A stretch of 64,000 nucleotides of DNA from Allantophomopsis cytisporea (Eukaryota > Ascomycota > Leotiomycetes > Phacidiales > Phacidiaceae): the NCBI GenBank assembly GCA_024752435.1, contig CP103033.1:124001-188000 (forward strand), read 5' to 3'. The translations under genes were made by a program, and so were the position numbers. Positions 23,892 to 35,749 of this stretch are shown piece by piece. Position 1 is the stretch's first letter. Each line of letters starts with the position of its first letter. The notes under the pieces are model-generated. The model saw only the letters and a program-made list of their open reading frames with translations, made no database searches and was not told the origin of the DNA.

Positions 23892-24661
23892 GGTGACGGG
23901 CTGTAATAATCAGTTCTCACTGTACAAAAGATATAAAACAATGGATTTAATTGGATGTCAAAGGGGATTTTATTTTCAGTGAAACGTATATCAACGTCTA
24001 ATCACCTTCATATATATTTTCTCTACCATTATATACGACGATTCCTTATCTTAAATGTATTCATGATTTCAAAGCTTTCGCACGATCGTGTGGGGTATGC
24101 CTGCGAGTTTATGGTGCGGTGATTTGCAAGTCGCGGGGTCAATGACGTGATCATTCGCCAACGAAAGCTGCGAATCAACAACACAGGCACCAAAGTCTCC
24201 TACAAATATCCTCTGATCTTCGAATCATCATCGGAGATGCCTTTGCTGACACAAACCATATGATCGTATATGATAGGACGCAAACCCTCCCGCCTTGGCT
24301 CAACTATGGAGCCATTTGACATACAACGCATATGTTGCACCATTGTTGATGAGAGCACAACATCGAATCATTTGCCGTCAATCTATGGTACGCAACGTCT
24401 TTACAGTGATAGATTTCTTGTTTCAGAAGACAATCAGGCCCTTATTATTGGATCGTTATATGATAGATAAAGAGCACTGTCATCCGCAAAAGATAAGATG
24501 GTATCAATGGCGAAGCTACCAGCTTCCGTCACGCAATATACTTAGCGATACAAAGTATGAAAGACATTTACGGAGTATTTCCAACTTTTCCATAACGCTA
24601 CTGGCCAAACAACCCTGAAAGAGGCAAAAGCCTGACAGATGGTGCAAGACTTGCAGCAACG
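23892..24661. promoter_or_regulatory. Divergent promoter region of dioxygenase and MFS permease
   Basis: 770 bp between two divergent start codons. A plus-strand frame at 24270-24618 has no domain and no proper ATG context and was not accepted. Shared regulation of the flanking pair is inferred from the arrangement. Confidence 0.4.
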
Positions 24662-26504
24662 ATGAGCAGATTAGCCTCTCGAGCCCGGCCGACGATGGAT
24701 TTCGAAGCCTTTCTAAAGTACTTGAAGTCCTCGTGCAGGGCAGCTCACGAAAATGCAGGTTACTCGCATATTGTTGATATGACTACCAAAGATTCAGAAA
24801 CCGTAGTTGGCGAGAGTCAAGTATCGCTGTCGGAGGGGGGCAGCGAGTCGAAGGAATATCAGAAGCCACCTTGGTGGTCATACATCTGGGTGGGTAGTCT
24901 AAGAAATGAAAACTTTGTGTAACCAAGACTGACGGTTTTAGGATTATGAACCAAACCGCTCTCAAGAAGAGCGCAAGTTCGTACAGAAGCTCGATATTTA
25001 CCTCATCACCATCCTGTCGCTAGGCTACTTCATCAAGAATCTGGATCAGAGCAATATCAGCAATGCCTACGTCAGTGGTATGAAGGAAGACTTGGCCATG
25101 AATGGCAACCAGGTTAACCTCATCGACACCGCATGGACAGTAGGCAAGTCTCTCAAAGTCTCAGCTCAAGAACGGCATCTAACAACCTTATAGGATACGT
25201 GATAGGCCAATTACCCTCCCAAGTCATCCTCACCAAAGTCCGCCCCTCAATATGGATCCCAAGTTGCGAGCTCGTCTGGACCTTACTCACCTTCTGCCTG
25301 GCAGCAGCAAAGACATCGACGCATGTCATTATCATCCGCTTCTTCGTAGGCTTCGTAGAGTCCGTTTACTACCCAGCAGCGCTCTTCCTCATCGGCTCCT
25401 GGATGAAGCCGTCAGAGCTAGGCAAGCGCACCTGTGTCTTCCACGCCTCCTCAGCAGCAGCAGGCATGTTCTCGGGCTATCTGCAAGCCGCCGTGTACAA
25501 GGGCCTTAACGGCACATTGGGCAAGGCCGGCTGGCAATGGCTGTTCATCATGGACGGCATCATCAGCACGCCGATTGCCATCGCCGGCTTCTTCATCTTC
25601 CCCGATCTGCCAGAGAACACGCGCGCATTCTACTTGACGGAAGCCGACAGAGAGTTAGCACGTCAGCGCATGCGCGATGTAGGCCGCGCGCCGAGAACAA
25701 GGTTGGGTTGGAGTGTCGTAAAGAGAGTTTTTGGACGCTGGCACGTCTATGCACTAACCGCGATGTACATCCTCTTCATCAACACCGGGCCATCTGGTAG
25801 TGTCAGCCCCATCGCGCTGTGGATGAAGGCAGAAGGCTGGTCAGTGTACATGATCGTAAGTAGTGCCATGCCAGCATGTGGACCAAGGCTAACAAAGACA
25901 GAACATCATCCCGACCGGCCAAAACGCAGTCCAGCTAGTGTCGACCGTCCTGCTCGCAATCCTGAGTGATTACCTCCGAAAAAGAGCCTTGGTAATGAGC
26001 ATTCCACTGGTACGTTCCCTTACCCTCCCTCCCCTTCACCTCCCCACAAACCCCCCATTCCACCTCAAACCCTAATCCAAACTCTACCCACACTCAATTC
26101 ACACTCCCTAGTTCCTCGGCTTCCTAAGCAACCTCCTCCTGGCAATATGGACGATCCCCTCGGGCCTGAAATGGTTCGCCTTCTTCATCCTGCGCGCCGC
26201 CGTCCCCTTCGGCCCGCTGTCCATGTCCTGGGCCAACGAGATCTGCGGCGGCGATGCTGAAGAGCGCGCGCTCGTCATTGGCATCATGAATGCCGCGGGT
26301 TATGCCTTCAATGCCTGGGTGCCATATCTCACGTACCCGCAGGTTGATTCGCCCGAATTCAAGAAAGGCTTCATCTATAGTGTGGCGGCATTTGCGGCGC
26401 AGGGAATCAGTACGTTTGTTGTTTGGTGGCTGGTGCGTCGGGATACGCGCCGGAAGGAACATCAGATTGAGCAGGAGGAAGTGGTTGTCCCACCGCCGCT
26501 TTGA
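24662..26504 (+). CDS. MFS permease, Dal5/Liz1 (anion:cation symporter) type
   Basis: Five exons (24662-24889, 24942-25143, 25194-25855, 25902-26009, 26112-26504) give 530 aa. The second intron is GC-AG (donor GCAAGT at 25144); GT alternatives cause a stop at once. The fold is a 12-helix major facilitator. Family marks: KLDIYLITILSLGYFIKNLDQSNISNAYVSG in helix 1, GYVIGQLPSQVIL in helix 2, and RFFVGFVESVYYPAALFLIGSWMKPSELGKR in helices 4-5. These match the allantoate/pantothenate/vitamin permeases that work by proton symport at the plasma membrane. An internal ATG at 24779 (MTTKDSE) is an alternative start, as the first 39 residues are not a family feature. It is divergent from the TauD-type dioxygenase, a plausible partner in using an organic sulfonate or acid. 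Confidence 0.92.
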
Positions 26505-26863
26505 TAACATGTGTAATGAAGTGGGAGTGGGCTGGGTCCTAAGGAAGTTGATAAAAAGAAAAGGTACATGTACACATGGGGTGTATATAAAGGTGGTTTT
26601 TAGTAGAATAGTATTATTATAAATACATAAGTTGCGTGCGAAGGCGACGTGATCAAAAGATGCGTGGGATTAAATACATGTGTGAAGAAAGCTCATGTCG
26701 CTGCCCCTGTGCTCCCCTTTCCCCCGCGACTCTACTACAATAGAAAGAAAAGAAGAAAAAAGAAAAGCTAGCTCTTAGTTACTGAACAAGTTAAACCTTC
26801 GTGAACCGTGACCATTACTATTGTTGTGCCCGATGCCTCAGCTTCGTCATCAGAAAGAGACGA
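26505..26863. other. Convergent intergenic spacer
   Basis: 359 bp between the MFS permease and the secreted-protein gene, which run tail to tail. It contains A/T-rich and GAAAAG-rich tracts suitable for 3' ends; no gene seen. Confidence 0.5.
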
Positions 26864-27867
26864 TTACATGCGGGTGCTGCTGGAGAAACCTCCAGAGGAA
26901 GCGAATCCGGTGCGGCTGCTCAAGGAAGTGGAGCTGTTCGGGTAGATGCCGAAGGAGGTGGAGCTGAGGATAACAGCGGAAGGAGTAATTGTAGTGGAAA
27001 GAGAAGTCGTAGTGGGAGCCGAAATTGAAGGAACAGTAGTACTGCTGCTAGCGCACTGAGTTCTGTCAAAGTAGTTGAGGGATACGGCAACGCAGCCACT
27101 TGGGAGAATTCCGTTGAAGATAGCATTGATGAAGCCCTCAAGAATGCAGAACAGAACCTCGGCGGCGATGAAAAGTGCATTTTCCCAGAGGAGGATGCCG
27201 TTAACAAGTGAGAATGTTGTTGCAACAGCTCCGCCGGTGGAACCGAAGCTGAAGATCTCAGAGGTTGCAAATGAGTTGGCGGAGATCTGCTGTCCGTCAC
27301 TAAGGAGTCTCCCGTCGCCGGTGAGGGTAACCAAGGTTGCAGCACCGCAATCTGTGGTGGAGCTTCCATCTGAAGCAAGGAACTCATAACCTTCTTGACG
27401 CCTGGCTACGACAAGCGTGTTGATAGTGAGGAAGAATGGAGCAGAGGTTGGGATAGATGATACAGATACAGAGGAGGCTGAGATGGCCGAGGCACCTGAG
27501 GCACTGGGTATATGTCAGTTGAGATACTTGTTGATTGTAATTCGTTAACTTACGTAACTGTAACCGTTGAAGTGGTGGTGACTGTCGAAGAGGCAGTCAC
27601 AATTGTGTTGATGAATATTGGTGCATTGTTGATATTGATGGTTGGTCCTCCATTGATATTGAGGACAGTGTTCTCCTCATAGTAATTGTTGATCTCAACT
27701 GGATAGTAGACAACCAAAGGACCAACAACGACAGTCGGACCCGTAGGGCAGTAATCATCCTTGATCTTGGGAGACCTGTCTTCAAGGACTTCCGCAATCA
27801 CAGGCTCAACAGTAGCTCTGGCGGCGAGCAGAAGCGCAGAAAGCGACAGTAACCTGGAAAAGTACAT
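26864..27867 (-). CDS. Secreted Ser/Thr-rich protein, 317 aa
   Basis: Two exons: 27554-27867 and 26864-27503, joined at a 50-nt intron (27504-27553). ATG at 27867 starts a typical signal peptide (MYFSRLLSLSALLLAARA). The mature N-terminus has CPTGPTVVVGPLVVYYPVE, then an Asn/Ile-rich low-complexity stretch (NINGGPTININNAP). A Thr/Val/Ser linker follows. Then comes a globular segment starting FFLTINTLVVARRQEGYEFL with cysteines in TDCGAA, VLFCIL, PSGCVAV and RTQCASS. The tail is Ser/Thr-rich and probably O-glycosylated. It resembles the fungal secreted proteins with a DUF7908-type domain; that family name is from memory and uncertain. No GPI-type hydrophobic tail is seen. Likely cell-wall or extracellular. 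Confidence 0.78.
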
Positions 27868-30364
27868 GATGAAAAACGAGTGCCTCTTCTTGTCTGGAGA
27901 GTATGATACAGCTGTGTTGGTGAGATGATCTGAGTACAAAAGGACAAATTGAGGACATCGGGACTCCCACCACTTTTAATAATGCGAAGTGGGAAATTGC
28001 TTCGCCATAGCACACATTGCTCACTGCCTTCAGGATTCCAGCGGGAAGTTGGCCAAAGTTTGATGCGATGAAAGTAAAGCGCTATACCCATAGTCCAAAC
28101 GGTACTCAGGCATGGTGGATGGTCTTCATGATTCCGTGAATGTGGTGAAAGTGTGCTCGTGGCATAGAATGCCACTGGAATGCGCATCATCTCCCGCTCT
28201 CAATCCACAGCCACTGAAGGAGTTGCTGAAGAAGTTTCCGAGTAAACTCGAACACGTTATTGGAGAAATTGCTGAAGAAACTTCTCGGAGCATTCATAGA
28301 GTGAAGTATAACACTTGCATCCGCGTCCAATTTGCTGTGGGCTTCTTGGTGTTCATCTGAAAATATCCATCTATGCTTAGATAGACTTCAATGAGTAGAT
28401 TCTTGCCAACGCAAGCTCACGATCTGGGCAGGAAGACTGAACTTAATGCTGCGCAAGATCCTCGTGATCTCATTACTTGAAGAAAAGCTCACTCACAACC
28501 CATTCTGGACCATGAAGTTCCGTGAGGTGACCACTGTCCGCTTTTTCAGTGAAGACAGCATTTCAAGGCACATTAGTCCATCTGATGCTATTTTTTTTTT
28601 TTCGAAGAATATTCCTCCAGTAGTTTGAATGGGTCATGTCGGAAATCATCAGTCATTGAGTATGCAATAAGAGACTGATATCATAAGTGTTGGAATTGTG
28701 ATGGCTCAAAGCCAAGGTTGTGGCGGTGGGGTTAAACCTCCTGTGTTCGACTTAGGCATGCAGGCCAATCTCTCCTGCCCTCCTTGCTCAACTTAACTTC
28801 AACATCAGCATGCCGCCGCCAGCGAAAAGCTTAAAAAAAAACGCCCAGTCCGACCTTCATCACGGATGCTCCCGTCTTGTTCGACCTCGGTCAGTCATTC
28901 CTATATAGTCTTGCGCAAGAAGTGTTTATTTATTCGACTTCAAAAGAATCGTGTTGAGTGGTCAGAATCGTTTAATTTGAGCGAATAGCGTGAATATCTC
29001 CAAGACGTAAGAACTCTAGGTGTGGATCTATTTCGGGGAGATCAGAGCAGAATTTTGTGGCGAGAAATGGTAATATAACCGCATGACAATTTATAGCAAT
29101 TATCTAATCCTATGTGGATTTTTAATCAAAGATGAATTTGTGCGTTGAATATTTCATAAGGTAAGTTGGTATTATGATCTCAATCGTAGAGTTTAATCAG
29201 GATTTCATAGCATAGTGCATATGAGTATGAGAACGGGTAATATATGTACATACACAAGGAAAAAAGAGAAAGATGAAGTTGAAGATGGAAAGAAAAGATC
29301 TGAGAGAGTTAGAGAAGTGGAATAATAAACTAAGCAAGATCTCAAATTCAGGTAGAGTGTAATCATGATATCAGATATTCCAAGTGGTTATGTGATATTT
29401 ATATGTGCAACGGAGAAATAAAAGAAATTTGTGAAATCAATATCAAAAGTTCTACCTGAAATACAAATCAGCCTCCATAGGATCATGCCAACGTGCTAGT
29501 CATCTGTTTTCTCCGTTGAATAAAGAAAAAACTATAGAAGATAATACGGCTGGGCGGATGTCTGAAAATAAGATCTAAATGAATGCTAGCTATTAAATTC
29601 GAATATCGTCATCTAAAGTGCTTATTAAATCATCAATGTTCCCTCGAAGGCTCTAACAACTTAATAATCAAAATGCAGAGAAGAAACATAACCGAAATAC
29701 AGAATATCTCCAATTTTCTTATTTATCTGAGTATAATTCCGAATGAGTCAATTACTAGCCCGAACCTCCGAGACAGTCACAGTTCTCTCAAGAGCCTCCT
29801 CCTGTACGACAATGGATCGAATGTTATTCTGAATGTTTTTCTCGACGAGATGGGATCTCAAGCACAAACTAGATCAAGAAGGACCATATCCAGATGCAAG
29901 ACACTCGTCATGTTCACCATATTGCCCGAAGTAACGTCGGCTGGATAATACCGCACAATGTGGTCTCAACAACTAACTAAGACACGGCAGTTGATGAATT
30001 CTATAGATGTATCGATATTCGGCAAACGCACGCTTTTCTCGATAGACTGCTTTGATTGTCCCTTACCGCAACACGACAAAAACGTCAAGCACGTGGTGAT
30101 GACTATCCTGCTACATGTGCCTAATATAAACAAGTCGAGGATTGCACAAGTGTGAGGCTCAAATAATCATGAGTATCATCAATTCAGAGAACCTAGCTGT
30201 TCTTTATATACAAACTCGAACTCAAACAGCCCATACTCCCCATCCCCTGAAATGCGTAAAACACCTGAACATGCACGCGAAAACATCAAACCGCCAGCAC
30301 AACAATGCAATTATCATCCTTACGCGTTCCACATCATCTCATCCATCCGAATCATCACTCTCAT
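27868..30364. other. 2.5 kb gene-free, AT-rich region
   Basis: No supportable gene. Short frames at 28112-28360, 28446-28628 and 29583-30155 have AT-driven composition and no domain. 29000-29600 is especially A/T-rich (many TATA, AAAGAAA and AATCAA tracts) and resembles decayed sequence. 28820-28845 has a poly-A run. Confidence 0.5.
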
Positions 30365-31363
30365 TTACCTCCTCCCCCGCTCTGCCCCCTCATCCATCAT
30401 ATTATCCAGATATGCCGTCGGCGCCCTGCTATCATCTCGCGCCCTAAAATTTGGGCTGTCAGGCGGCGAAGCTCCCACGCTTCTTGCTCTCGAATATCCC
30501 TGCAATGGTGGCCCCAAGTTCGACAAACTGATACCCGACGTAGCATGATGCAGACCACTTTCCCTAGAATTTCCGGCCCCAGCAGCATAGTACCCTGCAG
30601 GAAGATAACTACTCCCCCTGTTGTTCATCTGCCCACCCTTTCCGGCACCCGCAGTGGGTGAGAAAAACAAATTCTGTGCAGCACTCGCACTCGGCGTAGT
30701 CTTGTTCTTGCCTCCCTTTGATTTACCCCCCATATTCGCAAGACTCATCGTTGAATCCGCATCCGCATACCTGTATAATGGTGCCGCTGGCGTACGGAAA
30801 TGCGACTTCGCATCCACCATGGTGCTCGAGTTGGCAGCGCGTGTGACACTACGGTGCAACGACCAAGCAACAAGACCGCGCCATGCAATAACGGCAAAGG
30901 CGAGTGCGCCGAGGATGGCGCCCACGGCAATAAAGACAGTGCCCTCGGGATAGGAGGATTTGTGCATGTACGGGGCATTAGATGTCGGTGGGACAGTGGC
31001 AGCTGGGTAGCTGTAGGCACCGGAGAGGGTTGGGAAGCCTGTGAGCCCAGCATCGGTGGTTGCGGAAGTTATACCTGGCAAAGAACTGGAACCAGAACCG
31101 GTACTGCTGCTACTGTCGGTGCTGCTGGCAGTGTTGGTGCCGCTGTTGGTGCCGCTGCTCGAGGAATCAGTGCCGCTGCTAGAGGAATCCGTGTTGCTGC
31201 TAGAGGCGCTGGAACCGGTAGTCGTTGCGGAAGCAGAGCCAGTCGTGGAAGTTGCAGAAAGACTGGGCAAGGCAGAGTCGCTGGTCGTAGAGTCTGCTGC
31301 TGAGACACTTATGGCGAGCAGAGAGATGGCGAGCGCAGCACCGGATGTTATTGAGATGCGCAT
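30365..31363 (-). CDS. Serine-rich single-pass membrane protein, CSI2/PRM5-like
   Basis: Single exon, 332 aa, ATG at 31363. A signal peptide (about 1-22) is followed by a Ser/Thr/Gly stalk (23-100) rich in SSSSGT repeats. A short segment with YSYPAAT and SYPEG leads to one transmembrane helix (about 141-161, GTVFIAVGAILGALAFAVIAW). After the membrane come WRGLVAWSLHRSV and a 170-residue basic, Ser/Pro/Gly-rich cytoplasmic tail. This arrangement, especially YPEGTVFIAVGAILG followed by the WSLHR motif, matches the ascomycete vacuolar/plasma-membrane proteins annotated as CSI2 or PRM5-like. Yeast relatives are linked to chitin synthase localisation and cell-wall stress. Assignment to that family is by pattern memory. 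No intron is needed. The plus-strand frames opposite it are composition shadows. Confidence 0.8.
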   Translation of the reverse strand: MRISITSGAALAISLLAISVSAADSTTSDSALPSLSATSTTGSASATTTGSSASSSNTDSSSSGTDSSSSGTNSGTNTASSTDSSSSTGSGSSSLPGITSATTDAGLTGFPTLSGAYSYPAATVPPTSNAPYMHKSSYPEGTVFIAVGAILGALAFAVIAWRGLVAWSLHRSVTRAANSSTMVDAKSHFRTPAAPLYRYADADSTMSLANMGGKSKGGKNKTTPSASAAQNLFFSPTAGAGKGGQMNNRGSSYLPAGYYAAGAGNSRESGLHHATSGISLSNLGPPLQGYSRARSVGASPPDSPNFRARDDSRAPTAYLDNMMDEGAERGRR

Positions 31364-32292
31364 GATGAGTGGATTTGTTTGAATCAGAAAGCTTGTCTGC
31401 TATTGCTGCAGCGGTACAGATGAGGTGCGTTGCCTGTCTGCGGTCTTGTAGATTGGGTTATGGAGTAACAAGGATCCTCCCTCGTGGAAGCAAGTCACTT
31501 CACCGACACAATGTCGTTCAGGTTCGAAGTGATGCCGTGTGAAATGGATGCGATGTACGTCGCTGTTCTCATGCAATGAGAGGATATCCTATGGGAATCG
31601 TATCGTATCGTAACGTCGTTGGAAAAGTTGATGTGGTCGGAGAATACTACCTAGACAGAAAATAGCCCCAAGCCAAGCGGCGAAAAGGAATCGAGGAGTG
31701 TCACGGATAGACGCAGCAAGGGAGAAGTCAATGAGGGACGAATATATACAGAGTCCCGGAGTAACGATGGGTTTTGCTTAATAGAAATGATATTCGATCA
31801 ACGATAGTATACAGAAACGACAGAGAAATATCAGGCAACAAGTTGATGTAGTTGAAGGGGATTTTGTTTTGTGTCGCTGATTCCCCAATGTTTTGAATAC
31901 GACACTTGGGTGACAGACCATACGTACAACCCAGTCGCGCCCTGCGAATCAATGATCGTCTCTGCCGCAGGCCCACCTCGTACCTGCAATAGAGTTGAAG
32001 TCGTCCACTACGGCGCGACCTTACTGAGCACAGGACATGTGACCCATGCTAATTTTGGTTGCACAAGTTGGCGACTCACCGCCTTTCGTATATGGTTAGT
32101 GGCGACTCTTTATTGCCAGTTTCTGCCGAACACGAGAAAAAGTTGTGAGAGGCTTGATTTCGATAGCTCAGCTTCGTATGAACAAGACAAAGCGCGAACA
32201 CAGCCTTGTACTACACAACCTCGACATCACCATCCCCGTCTTACCGTACCTTGCATACATCATCGAGCCTTGAATATTCATAAACAGATATC
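31364..32292. other. Divergent intergenic region between CSI2-like gene and fcf1
   Basis: 929 bp between two start codons. A plus-strand frame at 31871-32332 overlaps the fcf1 start in another frame and has no domain. The region should contain both promoters; nothing else is seen. Confidence 0.5.
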
Positions 32293-33039
32293 ATGGGAAC
32301 GGCCAAGAAAACCCGCAAGTTCGGCGCTGTGAGTCTCCTCATGGATGTCCGCTTATCGATAGCAACCACCTCTGACAATAATCATAGGTGAAAAGAGTCA
32401 TTGGACAGCGCGATGCGCGTTTGAAGGTGAACCAGAAGACTGCTGAGGAAGCGGCTAAGAAGAAGGAAGAAGAGAAGAGTCAGGTGGTCCGCGAAGTGTA
32501 CGTCTTCTATACCTATCATCCAATACTCATCCTACCACGGCATTGAAGTTTTCAAAGATGTCAAGATGAAGAATTAAATACTAACACACACCAGTCCACA
32601 AGTCTCCTCCGCGCTCTTTTTCCAATATAATACCGCCCTCGTCCCCCCCTATTCCGTCTTGGTCGACACGAACTTCCTGTCGCATACCGTTCAGCGCAAA
32701 CTACCACTTCTCGAATCAATGATGGATACTTTATACGCAAAGTGCATACCGATCATAACCTCGTGCGTAATGGCAGAATTGGAAAAACTCGGTCCAAAAT
32801 ACCGTATTGCGCTGCGGATAGCGCGTGATGAGCGTTGGGAGCGCTTGCAGTGCGATCACAAGGGCGTCTACGCAGATGACTGCATTGTTGACCGTGTGCA
32901 GAAGCATAAGATCTACATCGTTGCCACCAACGATCGCGATCTTAAGCGTAGAGTCAGGAAGGTGCCCGGTGTGCCGATTATGAGTGTTGCGAGGGGAAAG
33001 TACGTTATTGAGAGATTGCCAGACGCTCCTGAGAAATAG
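32293..33039 (+). CDS. fcf1: rRNA-processing PIN-domain protein Fcf1 (Utp24)
   Basis: Three exons (32293-32328, 32388-32497, 32595-33039) give 196 aa, the normal size of Fcf1. Fcf1 is the nucleolar PIN endonuclease of the small-subunit processome that cuts pre-rRNA at sites A1 and A2. The N-terminus MGTAKKTRKFGAVKR is the conserved basic start. It is encoded by a 12-codon first exon, and a gene model starting at the later in-frame ATG would miss it. The PIN domain shows its acidic residues in VLVDTNF, VMAELEKLG, YADDCIVD and VATNDRDLKRR. The C-terminus ends in the usual VPGVPIMSVARGKYVIERLPD. Neighbouring genes (rrp17, big1, tropomyosin) are also housekeeping. Confidence 0.96.
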
Positions 33040-34429
33040 AGGACGAGGTTGATGTGCATTTTTGGGCGTCGAAAATTTGGGGCGTTTGGGTGGGCTTTGC
33101 TGGGCGGGATTGTAGGCTAAGATACGATTTGGTAGAATTGATACCCGTCAAATTTGGTATTCAAAGAGCTTACGCATGTGATTCGGGATGTTATATTAGG
33201 GCACTTGATCTTCATTAATGTTCTCTGGCAGGTATCTGTAAGGATAACATTAGCGGGCTCCCAGTGAAGACTTACGATGACTTTTGAGTAACACTGATCC
33301 CAGCGCCCTATCTTCTACTTGCAACATATCCTGACATCTATAATAACACTAAAAAGAGTCGTGATGATCAGGACCAACATACAAGAGCATGATTGGGTCA
33401 TTCTTTGACACTGGTATCAAGCCTCCAGCACAACTGCCGTTCTTCAGTGAATGTTGAACGATAAATTTCGATGATGTGATGTTGAATGGTGGCGAGAGAA
33501 CACTTAACGTCGAGATGTTTTATGATAACAGAGTGGTGAAGATCTTGAAAGACGCATTTCTTGCTGCTTTTACAACTCATTGACTCAAATTATAGTTGGA
33601 GAGGGCTTGTTTCCTGGAAGGGACTATGGTATAGAAAGACCTCGAGCTTGTTTGTACTGTGTTGTGCCATGAGATATACATTAGACGATCGGTGTTTTCC
33701 AAAGAGACTCGAGTATCTCCCAGGTGATGCCACTTGATTCCTGCCCAGACTTAATGATATTGCAGTTACGGAGCATTCACGAAGATGGTCGAAACATAAT
33801 CCAGCTAGCATGTGATGCCATATTATGAGACAAAAGTGCCAGCACAGTGAAAAATTTTCGGGTTAAGAAGAAACGCTTCAGTTATAAACAACATGCGCCA
33901 GCCTCTATAAAAGAAGCGTTTCTGCACATATGGATATCCGCAGCTTCAACAACACATGTACGATAGTCAAATGCGCTATGAGTATCAGAAGTACCTACTT
34001 GGTCTACTTTCACAGTAGGATGCGATACTGTAACGATGACATGGCACTTGATGACGATATGCTTGACAATAGCGAGAATGGTTCTTGGGATCCTAGCCAT
34101 TACGCCGTATTGTTCCCACAACCCGTGCTATTTCCCAGAACTCTTCATTCATTGTGATCAGATCATTTGAGATAAAGGTTTGGACACTTTTATATCGTGC
34201 TCCTAATGCCATACTGCATTGACGACTTCACGATAGTAGCGAGCATTTGAAGTGTACGTGCTTGACAACATTCATTAACATGCAAATCGTTAGCCTCCAC
34301 TTCACATAACACCACCATCTCGAGTTACAATGCCATGATACAATCAATTCGCTTCAGGTATAATCTAACAAGAGCCAACTCCATAACAAATGTACACTAC
34401 AACTACATCCATCCATTTATTCATGCAAT
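33040..34429. other. Gene-free spacer
   Basis: 1.4 kb downstream of both fcf1 and big1 (convergent). Several small frames (33590-33811, 33882-34121 and opposite) lack domains and coding character. No repeat or RNA gene recognised. Confidence 0.5.
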
Positions 34430-35519
34430 TTACTGCTGTTTCCTCTGAGCAGCTGGTCCCATCTCCTTATCGAAAGCGCCGTAAGACACCTCCAAGCTTG
34501 ACAAGGCAGTCATTCCTACACCCAAGATCGAGATGAGGATAATTCCGACCAAAAGACCCATGAAAAGACCTATGTTTTATTAGTTTGTTATCGTTGTGGA
34601 AATAATGCAAAGAGTCGCTCTTACCTGGGCTCAAGAACTGGTACTTCTCGAAGAGAGGTGCGTGAGGAAATGGAAAGCTGTTGCTGGAGTTGGAAGCGGT
34701 GGCGACAAAGTCCGATGCACGCTTCAATTCCATACGAAGAGGCTGCTCAAACTCAGGCTCGTAGCTGATACGGTGGATATCGGTCTTATCAGAGACCGGG
34801 GTAGTGGTGTATATGACTGTGTATTGAGATCCTGAGATGGCAGAAAGGACAGCGTGAAGGTAAGAATCTGAAGAAGTTAATATGATATCCTCAAGAACTG
34901 GAAACATAACTCACCATTCTCTGCAAGCTCAATAGAACGCTGGGTTTTATCCTGAGCCGGAGCATTGAATTCCACACGGACGATAACAGATCCCTCAGAT
35001 GAAGTCTCCCCAAGTGCTGCGGAAATATTAGTGCCATCCAGTGTATTGCTGAAAGTATAGAGCTCACTGAAAGCATCTGGGTCAACTGTCGTCGCTCCGC
35101 ACGTCTTCTCGATATATTTCTGGATCGAATCTGCATCTACGGCGCCCGAAACATCGGCAATGTTGGTCTTAAAAACAATGCTTTTGCCGTGCATCTCGCG
35201 GCGAAGATGGGGCGCAGCTCGGTCAGTGGCATAATCCACGGCGTTGACATTTGGTTGCTGCACAACAACATAAACATCCGAAGGACAATTGCTCAAGAAC
35301 TTGGTAGTGTGCTCGAGGACGTGAGCTCCAGTTTGCAATTGTGGTTGGGTAGCTTCCTTGATGGAGCTTATAGCTTCAATCAGTATCACCGTCATATCAT
35401 GAGCAGAGGCGGATAGAGACGTACCCAGATGTCGAAAAGAGGAAGAAAGGAGAAGTATCTTTGAATGCCACGGCTGATGTTGCGCATGCCACGAGGGCAC
35501 CAGCTATTGAGAGACGCAT
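34430..35519 (-). CDS. big1: BIG1 family ER membrane protein (beta-1,6-glucan synthesis / V-ATPase assembly factor)
   Basis: Four exons (35425-35519, 34915-35366, 34625-34867, 34430-34569) give 309 aa. A signal peptide (MRLSIAGALVACATSAVA) leads into FKDTSPFFLFST, the usual start of the lumenal domain. A long lumenal region follows (with CPSDVYVVVQQPNV early and YTVIYTTTP later). One transmembrane helix lies near the C-terminus (LFMGLLVGIILISILGVGM). The cytosolic tail AFDKEMGPAAQRKQQ is the conserved BIG1 ending. In yeast the protein is in the ER, is needed for beta-1,6-glucan, and is related to V-ATPase accessory Voa1. The last intron (34570-34624) is needed to reach the tail. The acceptor of intron 1 (35367) was chosen because nearer AGs break frame. 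The start lies 230 bp from rrp17, head to head. Confidence 0.92.
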
Positions 35520-35749
35520 GCTGGCGATGTTGGATTCTAACCGGTGACGACGTCGTCGAAGCTCTGATATGCAGTCCACACAGCGGCACCACGGGATCGG
35601 CAAAACCATACTCCGCCCGCATGCACCCAGAATTCTGCCGCATCGATAATATTATCGCCAGAAATATTCTGGGGACTCGAAATTCGAGATTCTCTACATA
35701 ACACATAAAGAACGGCACTTAGTTTTTCACACCACCTCGTATCGGCGAG
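35520..35749. promoter_or_regulatory. Compact bidirectional promoter big1/rrp17
   Basis: Only 230 bp separate the divergent ATGs of big1 and rrp17, so both promoters must lie here or overlap the 5' leaders. No specific element was identified. Confidence 0.5.

Noticed and set aside
28690..28770. Sequence with GTTCGAC-like element that might suggest a tRNA
   Set aside because: No acceptor stem pairing or anticodon arm could be found; no tRNA seen anywhere in the window.
29583..29948. 121-codon plus-strand frame in the AT-rich desert
   Set aside because: Composition follows AT bias (Ile/Asn/Leu/Ser), no domain and no neighbouring exon that extends it.
30621..31382. Long plus-strand frames opposite the CSI2-like gene
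   Set aside because: They mirror the Ser/Thr/Gly codon bias of the minus-strand gene, have repetitive composition and no domain or signal.
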